Shown here piece after piece: positions 8,987-18,224 of a stretch of 64,000 nt of DNA. The notes beneath the pieces are model-generated. The model did no database searches. It was not told the DNA's origin and saw nothing but the letters and a program-made list of their open reading frames with translations. Each line of letters begins with the position of its first letter. The first letter of the stretch is position 1. Position numbers and translations under genes: made by a program. Origin of the DNA: Actinomyces ruminis (lineage in GTDB: Bacteria > Actinomycetota > Actinomycetes > Actinomycetales > Actinomycetaceae); assembly GCF_002154335.2 (NCBI RefSeq), contig NZ_MTPX02000031.1:1-64000 (forward strand), written 5' to 3'.

Positions 8987-9937
8987 ATGCGTGAAGCGCA
9001 GGAAAACGAGGAATCGCGAGCACAGGGCGTCGGTGGCCAGCCGGACCGGGAGGAGCTCGCCGCCTTTCTGGCCACCGCCCCGGAGGGACTGAAGGAGTGG
9101 GCGGACGCCCAGATTGCCCGGCTCGGGGCCGAGCAGACTGACACCGCCGCTGCCACCAACGAGCCCGAAGGTGGTGTGGGGAACGAGTCGGACGAGGAGG
9201 ACGCGGCCGACGTCGAGGACCTGTTGGCTGATGACGACGCCGACGTCGTCCCCTCTGCGCCCTCCGCAAAGGCCGCGCCGCGGGGGCAGCGCACCCCCTC
9301 CGCGCTGGAGCGCCGCACCGGCGTGTCCCGGCTCAACCTGGTGCTGGTGGCGCTGCTCGCGGCCGCCGTAGTCATCATCGTCCAGCAGGCGGGCCGGGGC
9401 GACGTCACCGCTGATTCGGCACTGCCCTCGGGCCACCCGTCGGTCGCGGCCACGGCCGACGCGAGCGCCATCGCCGCCATGGACGAGGCCGAGCCGGTTG
9501 ACACCGAGCGGGAGAAGGAGCTCAAGGTCCAGGCGGAGGCGGACCCCGCCGATGTCGAGGCCCGCCAGGAGTTGGGCGTCATGTACCTCAAGGCGGCCCT
9601 GTACCAGGACTCCATCACCTGGCTGCAGCAGATCCTCGACGTCGATCCCGACAACCTGGACGCGCTGCTGACCATCGGTGTGGCCGAGTATCAGTCCAAC
9701 CTGTATGACGAGGCGGAGGCGCACTGGCTGCGCGCCTCCGAGATCGACCCGGATGTGGCCGAGCCCTGGTACAACCTCGGCTTCCTGTACATGGCCCGCA
9801 CCCCGCCCGACGCCGACCGGGCCACCGAGTGCTGGGAGAAGGTGCTCCAACTCGCCCCCGACTCGGAGATGGCCGCGAACGTCCGCGGCCACGTGGGCAC
9901 CATGGGCACCGCCACAGCGACGCCGAGCGCAGGGTGA
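8987..9937 (+). CDS. Membrane-anchored TPR protein, CcmI/NrfG-like
   Basis: 316 residues from ATG 8987. An N-terminal acidic cytosolic region is followed by one transmembrane helix (LNLVLVALLAAAVVIIVQQ, about residues 112-130) and then three TPR repeats (ARQELGVMYLKAALYQDSI, then LTIGVAEYQSNLYDEAEAHW, then PWYNLGFLYMARTPPDADRA). It sits between nrfA and ccdA. TPR proteins of this kind (CcmI, NrfG) hold apocytochromes for haem ligation. A role in delivering NrfA or NrfH to the Ccs machinery is likely but inferred from position and domain. Confidence 0.75.
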   Translation: MREAQENEESRAQGVGGQPDREELAAFLATAPEGLKEWADAQIARLGAEQTDTAAATNEPEGGVGNESDEEDAADVEDLLADDDADVVPSAPSAKAAPRGQRTPSALERRTGVSRLNLVLVALLAAAVVIIVQQAGRGDVTADSALPSGHPSVAATADASAIAAMDEAEPVDTEREKELKVQAEADPADVEARQELGVMYLKAALYQDSITWLQQILDVDPDNLDALLTIGVAEYQSNLYDEAEAHWLRASEIDPDVAEPWYNLGFLYMARTPPDADRATECWEKVLQLAPDSEMAANVRGHVGTMGTATATPSAG

Positions 9938-9941
9938 GCGG

Positions 9942-10634
9942 ATGGAACTAACCCTTCCGGTCGCCCTGCTGGCGGGCCTCGTCTCCTTCGCCTCACCCTG
10001 CTTCCTGCCGATTGTGCCCGCCTTCGTGGGACAGCTGGTGGGGGTTGACGCAGGCCGGGTGAGCCGTCGCACCGCCCTGGCCAACTCGGTGAGCTTCATG
10101 GTCGGCTTCTCCGCGGTGTTCATCGCACTGTGGGCCGCCCTCGGGCTGCTCGGGCGCTCACTGGGCCCCTACGTGGTCTACGCCCGCATGGCGGGCGGGG
10201 CGGTGCTGGTGCTGATGGGGCTGCACGTGGCGGGCATTCTGACGCTGCGGCCCTTCGACACCCTGGTGCGGGCATCCGGCCCCGCCGACGCCGCCGGCTC
10301 CCCGCTGCGCGCCGCCCTAATGGGAATCGCCTTCGGGGCCGGCTGGACCCCGTGCATCGGTCCGATCCTCGGCGGCATCCTCGCCCTGGCGACGGCCAGC
10401 CCGACGGCGTGGTCCGGCATCACCCTGATGGTTGCCTACTGCCTGGGACTGGGCATGCCGATCATCGCGGTCGCCCTGGGCTCGGCGCAGGTGACCCGGA
10501 GGTTCAACTGGTTCCGCCGCCACCACGTGGGCGTGTCCCTGGTCAGTGGGGGCGTGCTCGTCGTCATCGGGCTGCTTATGATCGCCGGACTGCTGGGAAG
10601 ACTGTCCGCCCTGATCCCCGCCCTGGGGCTTTAA
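9942..10634 (+). CDS. ccdA: CcdA cytochrome c biogenesis thiol-disulfide transporter
   Basis: 230 residues with six transmembrane helices. The two redox Cys lie in the matched half-motifs SFASPCFLP (near residue 20) and GWTPCIGP (near 134), the hallmark of the CcdA/DsbD core. It moves reducing power from cytosolic thioredoxin across the membrane to ResA, keeping the haem-binding Cys of apocytochromes reduced. It starts four bases after the TPR gene stop and is followed 14 bp later by resB, with AAGGAGG in that gap. Confidence 0.95.
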   Translation: MELTLPVALLAGLVSFASPCFLPIVPAFVGQLVGVDAGRVSRRTALANSVSFMVGFSAVFIALWAALGLLGRSLGPYVVYARMAGGAVLVLMGLHVAGILTLRPFDTLVRASGPADAAGSPLRAALMGIAFGAGWTPCIGPILGGILALATASPTAWSGITLMVAYCLGLGMPIIAVALGSAQVTRRFNWFRRHHVGVSLVSGGVLVVIGLLMIAGLLGRLSALIPALGL

Positions 10635-10648
10635 GGAGGCATCTAAAG

Positions 10649-12192
10649 GTGAAACAGACCGACACCGGCACTGCGCGCGCCGAGACCGCCGAGTCGACCG
10701 GGCGGGCGAAGCCGTCGGACACGACACCGACGGGAATGGGTGCTGCATCCCGCGGCTCCACGGCCGTGGACGGCCTTGACGATCAGGCCGCGCTGTCCCC
10801 GGGGCAGGTGGCCAAGCAGATCTATGCCTTCTTCTACAACAAGACCGTGGGACTGGTGCTGATTCTGCTGGCCGGACTGCTGGGCCTGATGGGGGCGATC
10901 CTTCCGCAGATGCCCGCCTCCACCGCAGGCGACGCCCAAGCCACCGAGCAGTGGCTGGAGCAGGTGCGGCCGGCCTTCGGCGGCTGGACCGGCATCCTGC
11001 ACACGCTCGGGGCGTTCAACATGTTCACCTCGGTGCCGTTCCTGGTGGTGATGGGGCTGCTGGCGGCCTCCATCCTCGCCTGCACGGCACACCGGCTCCC
11101 GGTGATCTGGCGGGCCTCCCGCCACCCGCGCACCCGGGTGACCGCCCGCTTCTTCGAGCGGGCCCGGCTGCGCTCCCACTTCACCGCGCCGGTCAGCACC
11201 GAGAAGGCCTTCGAGACCGTGTGTGTCGACGCCCGCAGGCACCACCTGCGCGTAATCGTCGACGAGCGCGGCCCTGGCCACAACGCCTACCTGGACCGCA
11301 ACCACTGGGCTCCGTTCGGCACGGTCCTGGCCCACCTGGCCTTCGTGGTGGTTATGGCCGGGTTCGTGGTCTCCTCCTGACGGGCTTCCGCGACCAGCAG
11401 TTCACCCTGACCGTCGGCTTCCCCAAGGATGTCGGCCACGGCACCGCCCTGACGGCCCAGGCCAACAGCTTCCAGGACACCTACTACGAGGACGGCTCCC
11501 CCAAGGACTACGTTGCCGACCTGACCCTGCTGGATGCCGGCGAGCAGGTCGCCTCCCAGCAGGTGCGGGTCAACACCCCGCTGAGCTACCACGGCATCAT
11601 GTTCCACCAGTCCTATTTCGGGGTCTCCGCCGTCATGCGCGTGGCCGACGCCTCGGGGACGGAGATCCTCCACGACGGCGTCGCCTTGGAGTGGACCACC
11701 TCGGACAAGATCTTCAACTACGGCCACACCACCCTGCCCGACGGCACTGTCCTGTACGTGGTGGAGGCGGCCTCCGGGCAGGTCGGCACCGGCATCGAGC
11801 CCGGCCAGGTGCGTGTCGAGCTGTACGCGGGCGAGGCCACCACCCCCAGCGCCGAGGCCATCCTGGACCAGGGTGAGCCGAGCGTGGTGGGCGACTACAC
11901 CCTCGCCTTCGAGCGGGAGCAGCAGTTCACCGGGATGATTGTGCGCCGCGACCCGGGCGCACCGGTCGTGTGGGTCGGCTTCGGCCTGCTGGCGATCGGC
12001 GTGTGCATGACCATGTTCTTCCCGCACCGGCGCATCTGGGTGCGCGTGACCGATGCCGACGACGGCGCCCTGGTGCAGCTGGCCTCCCCCGACCGCCGCG
12101 ACTTCGGATTCAGCGCCTTCTTCACCGACATGGCCGTCCGCCTGAGTGGACGAATGACACAGCACGCGGAAAGGAACGACGTCGATGCTTGA
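10649..12192 (+). CDS. resB: ResB/Ccs1 cytochrome c synthesis protein (frameshifted)
   Basis: Starts at GTG 10649 behind a strong AAGGAGG. The first part (to 11380) holds three transmembrane helices and ends VVMAGFVVSS. A second frame takes up at LTGFRDQQFTLTVGF and runs to 12192. It contains the large extracytoplasmic domain (PLSYHGIMFHQSYFG) and a last helix (VVWVGFGLLAIGVCMTMFF). Restoring one base near 11378 gives one ResB of about 514 residues. With CcsA it forms the System II haem channel and ligase. Its stop overlaps the ccsA start by 8 bp. Confidence 0.9.
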
Positions 12193-13107
12193 GTACTCCC
12201 AGGCTCTACTGCTGATCACCACCGGCCTGGTGGTGGTCTCCACCATCGCCTATCTGGGCGCCTTCTTCGCGGCCCGCATGTCCCGGGCCGCTGCACCGGC
12301 GTCGACCGGGGCCGCGGGCAGCACCGTTATCGTCGACACCGGCGACGGCGAGCGCACCGTGGAGGTGACCGGCGGCGTCCAGCGGGCCCCGATCAAGCGC
12401 TTCACCGTCACCTGGTGGGCCGCCAAGTCCACCCAGCTGGCGCTGCTGCTGCTGACCGGCTCGCTGATCGCCCGCACCATTGCCACCGGGCACGCGCCCT
12501 TCTCCAACCACTACGAGTTCGCCATCTGCTTCGCCTGGGGCATGATGCTGGCGCAGGTGGTCTTCGAGTGGCGCTACCGGGTGCGCACCGTGTCGATCAT
12601 CGTGCTGCCGGTGATCCTGGCGATGCTCATCTACGCCTCCACGCTGTCATACCAGCCCAGCCCGCTGATGCCGGCGCTGCAGAACTCTCCGCTGCTGACC
12701 CTGCATGTGTTCACCGCGTCCCTGGGCTACGGGGCGGCGGTGGTCTCCTTCGCCGCCGCGGTCATGTACCTGCTCGCCCCACACGTGCGCTGGCGGGGCT
12801 GGCCCCGGCAGGAGGTGCTCGACGACCTGGCCTACCGGGCCACCGTGGTTACCTTCCCCATGCTGACCCTGATGCTGATCCTGGGGGCGCTGTGGGGCAA
12901 CGTCGCCTGGGGGCGCTACTGGGGCTGGGACCCCAAGGAGACGGCGGCCCTGGTCACCTGGCTGATCTACGGCGCCTACCTGCATGCCCGGGTGACACGC
13001 GGCTGGCGGGGCAATCGCGCCGCCTGGCTGCTGATCCTGGCTTCGCCGCCGTCCTGTTCACCTACCTGGGCAACCTGTTCTTCGGAGGACTGCACTCCTA
13101 TGCGTGA
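12185..13107 (+). CDS. ccsA: CcsA/ResC haem-handling protein of System II (frameshifted near the end)
   Basis: About 307 residues with eight transmembrane helices. It has the tryptophan-rich WWD haem-binding segment WGRYWGWDPKETAALVTW and conserved His in HYEFAI, LHVFTASLGYG and YGAYLHAR. The frame breaks near 13041 (LLILAS). The other frame supplies FAAVLFTYLGNLFFGG and LHSYA before the stop at 13107. One missing base explains this. It exports haem and, with ResB, attaches it to CxxCH motifs. The next gene starts inside its last codons (8 bp overlap). Confidence 0.92.
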
Positions 13108-13795
13108 CGATCTGCCGGAGGAGAACTCCACTGACGTAGACGACCGGCTCGACGCCGTGCCGCCCACACCCCGGGACGAGGACCCCGACGAGCCCGCCTG
13201 GCGCGCCGGCATCCGCGGTTCCCGCTTCGGGCAGGTTGCCGTGGTGCTAGTAGCCGCCTTCGCCATCGCCATTGCGGCCTGGTGGGCGGTGGGACCGGAC
13301 GACACCGGGCCGGCCCAGGCCGAGACCGCCGTGGTCACCGAGGTGGACGTCGCGGGGGCGAGCACTGCCCCGGTGGCGGGGCAGACGGCCCCGGCCTTCA
13401 CCGCCACCGGCATCGACTCCGCGGAGGTGTCGCTGGATCCGACGGCGTCGGAGGGGCGGCCGGTGTGGCTGATGTTCGTGGCCACCTGGTGCACCGGCTG
13501 CCGCACGGAGATGCCGGATGTGCAGGCGGCGGCCGCCGCCTACGGGGACGACGTCGAGGTGATCGTGGTCTACGTGGGGGAGGATGCCGCCGCGGTGAGC
13601 GCCTACTCCGAACGCGTCGGCAACGAGTTCACTCAGGTGCCCGACCGCAGCCAGACGATCTCCGCCGCCTACGGGATCATGGGCGTGCCCTCGCACTTCT
13701 TCATCGGCGCCGACGGCGTGGTGCAGCAGGTCCACGTCGGCCTGCTCACCCCCGAGCAGATGGACGAGTCGCTGCAGGCCCTCACCGGCAACTGA
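13100..13795 (+). CDS. resA: ResA/TlpA-like thiol-disulfide oxidoreductase
   Basis: 231 residues from ATG 13100, overlapping the end of ccsA. An acidic leader and one membrane anchor (VAVVLVAAFAIAIAAWWAV, about residues 50-68) precede an extracytoplasmic thioredoxin fold. The active site is WCTGC in MFVATWCTGCRTEMP, and the cis-Pro loop is MGVPSHFFIG. It would reduce apocytochrome Cys pairs with electrons from CcdA. It is the last gene of the nrf-ccs cluster. The frame is continuous with ccsA only because of the ccsA frameshift. Confidence 0.9.
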   Translation: MRDDLPEENSTDVDDRLDAVPPTPRDEDPDEPAWRAGIRGSRFGQVAVVLVAAFAIAIAAWWAVGPDDTGPAQAETAVVTEVDVAGASTAPVAGQTAPAFTATGIDSAEVSLDPTASEGRPVWLMFVATWCTGCRTEMPDVQAAAAAYGDDVEVIVVYVGEDAAAVSAYSERVGNEFTQVPDRSQTISAAYGIMGVPSHFFIGADGVVQQVHVGLLTPEQMDESLQALTGN

Positions 13796-13898
13796 CCCCG
13801 CAGCCCCGCTCAGTCCCTCGCCGAGACCGGTGGGAATCACGTGGCGCTTTCGGTTTGCGGCTGTGGTGGGCCGATCCCGGGTGTAGGCCGCAGTGGAA

Positions 13899-14018
13899 TG
13901 TCCAGATTCGGCACGAACGGTGCGAGCCGTGTCAGCGGCCGCAAACAAAACGTTGAAATCATGCGGATGCCGCATCGGACTGCATTCGCTTCGACGGCGT
14001 TAATGCCGAATATGGACA
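13899..14018. repeat. MITE-like element, copy 1 (120 bp)
   Basis: Begins TGTCCAGATTCGGCA and ends TGCCGAATATGGACA, giving terminal inverted repeats of 15 bp with few mismatches. The interior has AAAACGTTGAAATCATGCGG and a palindromic ATGCGGATGCCGCAT. Copies with the same ends, the same interior AACGTT block and almost the same length lie at 41447-41566 and 42544-42662. Confidence 0.7.
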
Positions 14019-14254
14019 TTTTCGGCCTCCGCCCGGCACCACGCAGTGCGCAGCCGCGAATCCTCCACAACCGTCGGCACTCCACCATCCGCACACCCCA
14101 TGCCCTCCTCGCCATCACACCCTCAAGCGCCAGGAGCCGAACCCGCGCACGGGTGGGCCCGGCGCGAGCACGCGCCGCATGCTCATTCGCGGCGCGTTTC
14201 TAGCGATTTGGTGTAATTACGCGGAAAACACGTCAACTGATGAACGGTGTAGTT

Positions 14255-14295
14255 GGCTCCCATGTGCGGCGACCCCCGCGGCGCACATGGGAGCC
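14255..14295. repeat. Perfect 14-bp hairpin
   Basis: GGCTCCCATGTGCG (14255-14268) pairs exactly with CGCACATGGGAGCC (14282-14295) around a 13-base G/C-rich loop. There is no T-run after it. It lies away from both flanking genes, so a terminator role is unproven. Confidence 0.6.
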
Positions 14296-14643
14296 GGCCA
14301 ACCTCCGCGTGCCCAAAACCAAGAACCTTGAAATACCAGGCAAAACCCGCTGACCGGTCAGAGCCGCAAGGTGATTGAGCGTGCGCCACCCCCGGGAGCA
14401 CTCACCCGACCAGGACCTAACCACCCCTGACTGGCACCACCGTCGACCCATACACGCCCAGCCGAGCCCACCACACCCCAAACCGGAAGAGCCGGTTTGA
14501 GGTTGTGATGGTGGCCGGGGTGCTGCGAGGGGAGCGGCAGTACGCGTGCGTAAGGGTGTCGGGTCGGCTCGCCACGCCGGAGTTGACTGCTTGGGTCTCC
14601 CGGCTCGCTGGTGAGGACATCTGCAACGCTACTTCGAGGTTAA

Positions 14644-14705
14644 CAACGCCGGTTAACGGTCTGTTGAAGCTTGTGGGGCATACAGCAGACCGTTAACCGG
14701 CGTTG
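14644..14705. repeat. 23-bp near-perfect inverted repeat containing GTTAAC
   Basis: Left arm CAACGCCGGTTAACGGTCTG plus TTG (14644-14666), right arm the reverse complement (14683-14705), 22 of 23 matching, with a 16-base loop. Each arm itself holds the short palindrome GTTAAC. It lies about 85 bp before pyrE. It could be an insertion-sequence end pair, an operator or an RNA hairpin. Confidence 0.6.
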
Positions 14706-14789
14706 CTGACGCACAACCGGCGTAGTAAACGCCCCGGCCCACCCCGGACTGAATCGTCCAGCAGCCACCGCCGGGTTAGCCTTGGTGGC

Positions 14790-15370
14790 GTGAGTACCGA
14801 CGTGATCGCCAACGACTCCCACCGCGCCCGCCTGGCCGAACTCATCCGCGAACTCGCCGTCGTCCGCGGAAAGGTGACCCTCGCCTCCGGGCTGGAATCC
14901 GACTTCTACGTGGACATGCGCCGCGCCACCCTGCACCACGAGGCCGCCCCCCTCATCGGCCACGTCATGCTCGACATGCTGGAGGAGGCCGGCCTGGGTA
15001 CCGAGGACGTCGACGCCGTCGGCGGGCTCACCATGGGCGCCGACCCCGTCGCCACCGCCATGCTGCACGCGGCCGCCTCCCGCGGTCTCGACCTGGACGC
15101 CTTCGTGGTGCGCAAGGCCGCCAAGGATCACGGTATGAAGCGCCGCATTGAGGGGCCCGACGTCGCCGGCCGCAACGTCGTCGTCCTGGAGGACACCTCC
15201 ACCACCGGCGGCTCCCCGCTGGAGGCCGTCGCCGCGCTGCGCGAGGCGGGCGCCAACGTGCTCGCCGTCGCCGTGATCGTGGACCGCGCCACCGGGGCAC
15301 GCGAGCGGATCGAGCCGCCGGCCTGCCCTACTACGCCGCTCTCGGACTTGCGGACCTGGGACTTGACTGA
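14790..15370 (+). CDS. pyrE: Orotate phosphoribosyltransferase (frameshifted near the end)
   Basis: About 193 residues from GTG 14790. It has VTLASGLESDFYVDMRRA, the Lys-rich loop VVRKAAKDHGMKR, and the PRPP-binding signature VVVLEDTSTTGGSPLEA. It converts orotate and PRPP to OMP in pyrimidine synthesis. The frame drifts after ERIE near 15312, and the correct end, AGLPYYAALGLADLGLD, lies in another frame with its stop at 15368-15370. One lost G or C in GAGCCGCC (expected GAGGCCGCC) accounts for it. Without repair the frame runs on falsely to 15626. Confidence 0.92.
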
Positions 15371-15461
15371 CGTCGCCGACCGCATGGGCCAGGCGTCACG
15401 TTACCGGCTGTCCGCGCATCAGCGGGCCAGCAGACATCCATCAGCTACGAATCGGCGACGG

Positions 15462-15656
15462 TCAGGCGCTTTTCGCCGTCCTCGACTGCGGTTCGGTGCG
15501 TTGCGGCTTGGGCTGCATGCGAATGTTGCGGCGGCCGGTACGTACGGTCACCAGACGGAACCGAGTTCCGTCGCTAGTGACCGGGACGGCGACAACACGC
15601 TCTTCCTGTGCGGGCTGGTTCGGTGACTGCGGTAGAGGCTGCATCATCATCGTCAT
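15462..15656 (-). CDS. Small basic protein downstream of the SIR2 gene
   Basis: 64 residues from ATG 15656, with AAGGAG six bases upstream. It starts 45 bp after the SIR2 gene stop on the same strand. It is Gln/Pro-rich at both ends with a central VTSDGTRFRLVTVRTGRRNI that looks like a small beta-strand unit, and it is strongly basic. No family was recognised. The good ribosome site and position suggest cotranscription with the SIR2 gene, perhaps as a partner or regulator. The alternative is a chance frame in the pyrE-SIR2 gap. Confidence 0.5.
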   Translation of the reverse strand: MTMMMQPLPQSPNQPAQEERVVAVPVTSDGTRFRLVTVRTGRRNIRMQPKPQRTEPQSRTAKSA

Positions 15657-15701
15657 GTCTGCTCCTTAAGAGACTAAATCAGGATACATGACTCGGGGCG
15701 T

Positions 15702-17288
15702 CTAGGCGAGGGGCCCTACCTGGCCTTCAAGAACATCGGCTACGTCCTTGATGAGCTTATCAAGGTAATCGTGCAGGGCGTGGTCATCGACTATGGCATC
15801 CGCGAGATCCTGGGCGTTTTTCGGACCGGCGTCAGCATCATCTGCGAGTTGGACTGCGATCGTGACGGATCCGCATACGGTTGGTGGTTTGTCCGGCTGG
15901 GAGATTGTCACGCGCTGTCCAAGAATTGCGTCCCAATGCTCTATGTCTTTCGTCTCCACTTGCTGTGTTTCAGAATGAAGCGCCTGTGCTGCTACCCACA
16001 TACTGCCTGGTCGGGTGCCTATCGTCTTGACGACCTCCGGAATCAGGAAGACGTGTCCTTGCTTGCCGATCCTGTGCAGTTGATGGGAGCCGTCGGCAAG
16101 CCATACCGAGACGTCTGACCGTGCAAGCCGGTCGTCCTCCAGGTTTAGCGTGGCGCATCTGGCGAGCGCTCGGGATGTAGTCTCGAGACGGTTGCCGCTG
16201 ACAATGCTGTTGAAGATGTGAGAAACGCGTTCTTGGGGTGACTGGTGGCCGCTGCGGGAGGTGGAGCCGGCACCATAGCGATACAGGTGTTCCTCGATTA
16301 GCGTCGTTGCGTCAGAAAAGTGTTCCGTGATAAGCACCGTGATGCCGAGTTGTTCCCACTGCTGTTCAAGAAGTCGGCGGTATTCCGCGAAATCGGCGTC
16401 CCCCAGATCTCGTAGCCGTCCTAGGCTCTCCTTCGCGATCACCAGGTAGCCCAGAGGTACGCTCTCGGTGGGAGATGTTGAGTCGTCACTGCTGTGTGAG
16501 TTGGATGCGGAGTCTCGTATCGCTTCGAACCATGCCTGTAGATCGTGGTCCGTCAGTGAGTGTCCGACTATGAACAGGCTGAATCCAGATGCTCTGATCG
16601 CCTTCAGTAATTCGAGTTGCCAACTGCTCCTGTCGCGCAGTACTTTATTGTAGTCGGACTGGGTTACTATGGGGTTGGCGGACGTGAATCCTGTGAGAGT
16701 TCCGCCCTCCTGTGACATTGTGTCATCAACATAACCGTGCAGGTGAAATACCGTAGGGCGATAACTGTCGTCTCTACTATCGTAGTTGATGAAAGATTCG
16801 CCCAGTTGGAAATCGTCTCGAACAAAAACCTCTGATCTGTTAAAGTCTGATGCGGCTCCTTCGTGTAGCAGATCGAAATTGGTAGTCAGGATCGGAAGCC
16901 CGTGAGTGGTCGCGTGCCTAGCGAGAATGTGATGCAGGGTGGTTGGAGGTGCGATGGCGTCATCGGGGGTGTTGGCGGGATGCAGCGCGCGGGCTACTAG
17001 CAGTAACCAGGCGTCGTCCGGGTTTTGTCCGCGTCTACGTGAGTCGTCGTAGCATGCCGCGCGGGCGCCTTCCGCGATGACTTGTCTGTTGCCGACAGCG
17101 GCGAGGTATCCGCGCGCGGAGTCTCGATCCGGCAGTGCGCCCGAGCCCACCAGCAGGTTGATTACGAACTCGTCCCAAGTGGGGTAGCCCGCCTCGTAGG
17201 AGACTCCCGAACCGGTGAGAAAGATCAGTTTGTCTGGAGGTGTGACGATGCGATCGATCAGCTCCCGGGTGATGTCGGGGAAGGCCAT
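15702..17288 (-). CDS. SIR2-domain protein, probable NAD-consuming anti-phage defence effector
   Basis: 528 residues. The N-terminal 320 or so residues are a SIR2-like domain: FLTGSGVSYEAGYPTWDEF (nucleotide loop), ILTTNFDLLHEG (catalytic Asn and Asp), VFHLHGYVDD (catalytic His), and FIVGHSLTDHDLQAW. The C-terminal 200 residues are unrecognised and could sense infection. SIR2 proteins of this layout (DSR, Thoeris ThsA and relatives) deplete NAD on phage attack. The gene is visibly less GC-rich than its neighbours (TTCAGTAATTCGAGTTG, TACTTTATTGTAGTCG), suggesting transfer. No TIR or Argonaute partner is nearby; a 64-residue gene follows. Confidence 0.8.
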   Translation of the reverse strand: MAFPDITRELIDRIVTPPDKLIFLTGSGVSYEAGYPTWDEFVINLLVGSGALPDRDSARGYLAAVGNRQVIAEGARAACYDDSRRRGQNPDDAWLLLVARALHPANTPDDAIAPPTTLHHILARHATTHGLPILTTNFDLLHEGAASDFNRSEVFVRDDFQLGESFINYDSRDDSYRPTVFHLHGYVDDTMSQEGGTLTGFTSANPIVTQSDYNKVLRDRSSWQLELLKAIRASGFSLFIVGHSLTDHDLQAWFEAIRDSASNSHSSDDSTSPTESVPLGYLVIAKESLGRLRDLGDADFAEYRRLLEQQWEQLGITVLITEHFSDATTLIEEHLYRYGAGSTSRSGHQSPQERVSHIFNSIVSGNRLETTSRALARCATLNLEDDRLARSDVSVWLADGSHQLHRIGKQGHVFLIPEVVKTIGTRPGSMWVAAQALHSETQQVETKDIEHWDAILGQRVTISQPDKPPTVCGSVTIAVQLADDADAGPKNAQDLADAIVDDHALHDYLDKLIKDVADVLEGQVGPLA

Positions 17289-17403
17289 GGGACTCCTTGG
17301 ATGACGTCGTCATGTTAAGGCCGTGTCAGTAGGACGGTTATTAAGCTACCGCGGGTGCGATCGTTGAGGTGGTCGTATGTGGTGTACTGGCAGGGGGCAG
17401 ATA

Positions 17404-18150
17404 ATGTCGGGTTACCGAGGTGAACGGTGTGTAGGTGACGCCGGTGGCGCGGGCATCCCAGACGTCATCGACGCCGCCGACCGCCCGGAGTCGCCCGGGC
17501 CAGACGCGCGGCCGGAGGTGGAGCGCGTGCCGCGTGAGGTCGGCGTCGGCCCCTGGCCCGGGGGACCGGACGCCTGGCCCGACGACCCCCGCTACGACCC
17601 GGTACTGCTGGCCGACGGCGACCGCCGCAACGTCGTCGACCGCTACCGCTACTGGACCGTGGAGGCCATCCGCGCCGATCTGGCCGGCCGCGCCCATGCG
17701 CTGCACGTGGCCGTGGAGAACCTCTCCCAGGACCTCAACATCGGCTCGATTGTGCGCACCGCCAACGCCTTCAACGTCGCCGCCGTGCACATCATCGGGC
17801 GCCACCGCTGGAACAAGCGCGGCGCCATGGTCACCAACCGCTACCTGGACGTGCGCCACCATCCCGAGCCGGACGCGCTGCTGGCCTGGGCCGCCGATGC
17901 CGGCTACGAGGTCATCGGGATCGACAACGGCCCGCGGGCGGGCCTGCTGGAGGAGGCCGTGCTGCCGGAGCGTTGCCTGATGGTGTTCGGCAGCGAGGGG
18001 GAGGGCATCAGCCCCGCGCTGCTGGAGCGCTGCTCACGGGTGCTGCGGATCGGCCAGTACGGCTCCACCCGCTCCATCAATGTGGCCGCGGCGGCCGCCG
18101 TCGCCATGCACACCTGGGTGCTGCAGCACGCCGGACCCGCACCAGACTGA
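17404..18150 (+). CDS. SpoU/TrmH-family RNA 2'-O-methyltransferase
   Basis: 248 residues from ATG 17404. The first 40 residues are low-complexity, so GTG 17527 (before PREVGVGPWPGG) is a real alternative. The SPOUT motifs are clear: VENLSQDLNIGSIVRTANAF (motif 1 with its Asn and Arg), LMVFGSEGEGISP (motif 2), and RIGQYGSTRSINVAAAAAV (motif 3). It methylates a ribose in tRNA or rRNA using AdoMet bound in the trefoil knot. The exact target is not predictable. Confidence 0.88.
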   Translation: MSGYRGERCVGDAGGAGIPDVIDAADRPESPGPDARPEVERVPREVGVGPWPGGPDAWPDDPRYDPVLLADGDRRNVVDRYRYWTVEAIRADLAGRAHALHVAVENLSQDLNIGSIVRTANAFNVAAVHIIGRHRWNKRGAMVTNRYLDVRHHPEPDALLAWAADAGYEVIGIDNGPRAGLLEEAVLPERCLMVFGSEGEGISPALLERCSRVLRIGQYGSTRSINVAAAAAVAMHTWVLQHAGPAPD

Positions 18151-18224
18151 GTCGGGCACGGGCCCGGGAGGGACGACGGCGCCGACCGGTTCCGTACCGC
18201 CAGCGCGGGCGCGTCGTATCAGCT

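Larger units (their letters stand above)
13796..14789. other. Repeat-rich gap of about 1 kb
   Basis: No convincing gene on either strand. Short open frames here are Arg/Pro/Ser-rich and lack ribosome sites. The gap holds one MITE-like element (13899-14018), a 14-bp perfect hairpin (14255-14295) and a 23-bp near-perfect inverted repeat (14644-14705), described separately. Some of the rest may be decayed insertion-sequence DNA, but no transposase motif was recognised. Confidence 0.6.

Noticed and set aside
6945-9269. 774-codon open frame on the minus strand
   Set aside because: Antisense to nrfH, nrfA and the TPR gene, all of which have clear motifs. The product is low-complexity Val/Gly/His.
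14220-14700. Possible transposase remnant in the pre-pyrE gap
   Set aside because: Short frames on both strands were read for DDE or tyrosine motifs and none was found. Hairpins alone do not prove an insertion sequence.
15371-15626. C-terminal extension of pyrE running to 15626
   Set aside because: It exists only because of the frameshift near 15312. The correct frame stops at 15370, and the extension is Arg/Ser/Gly-rich noise.
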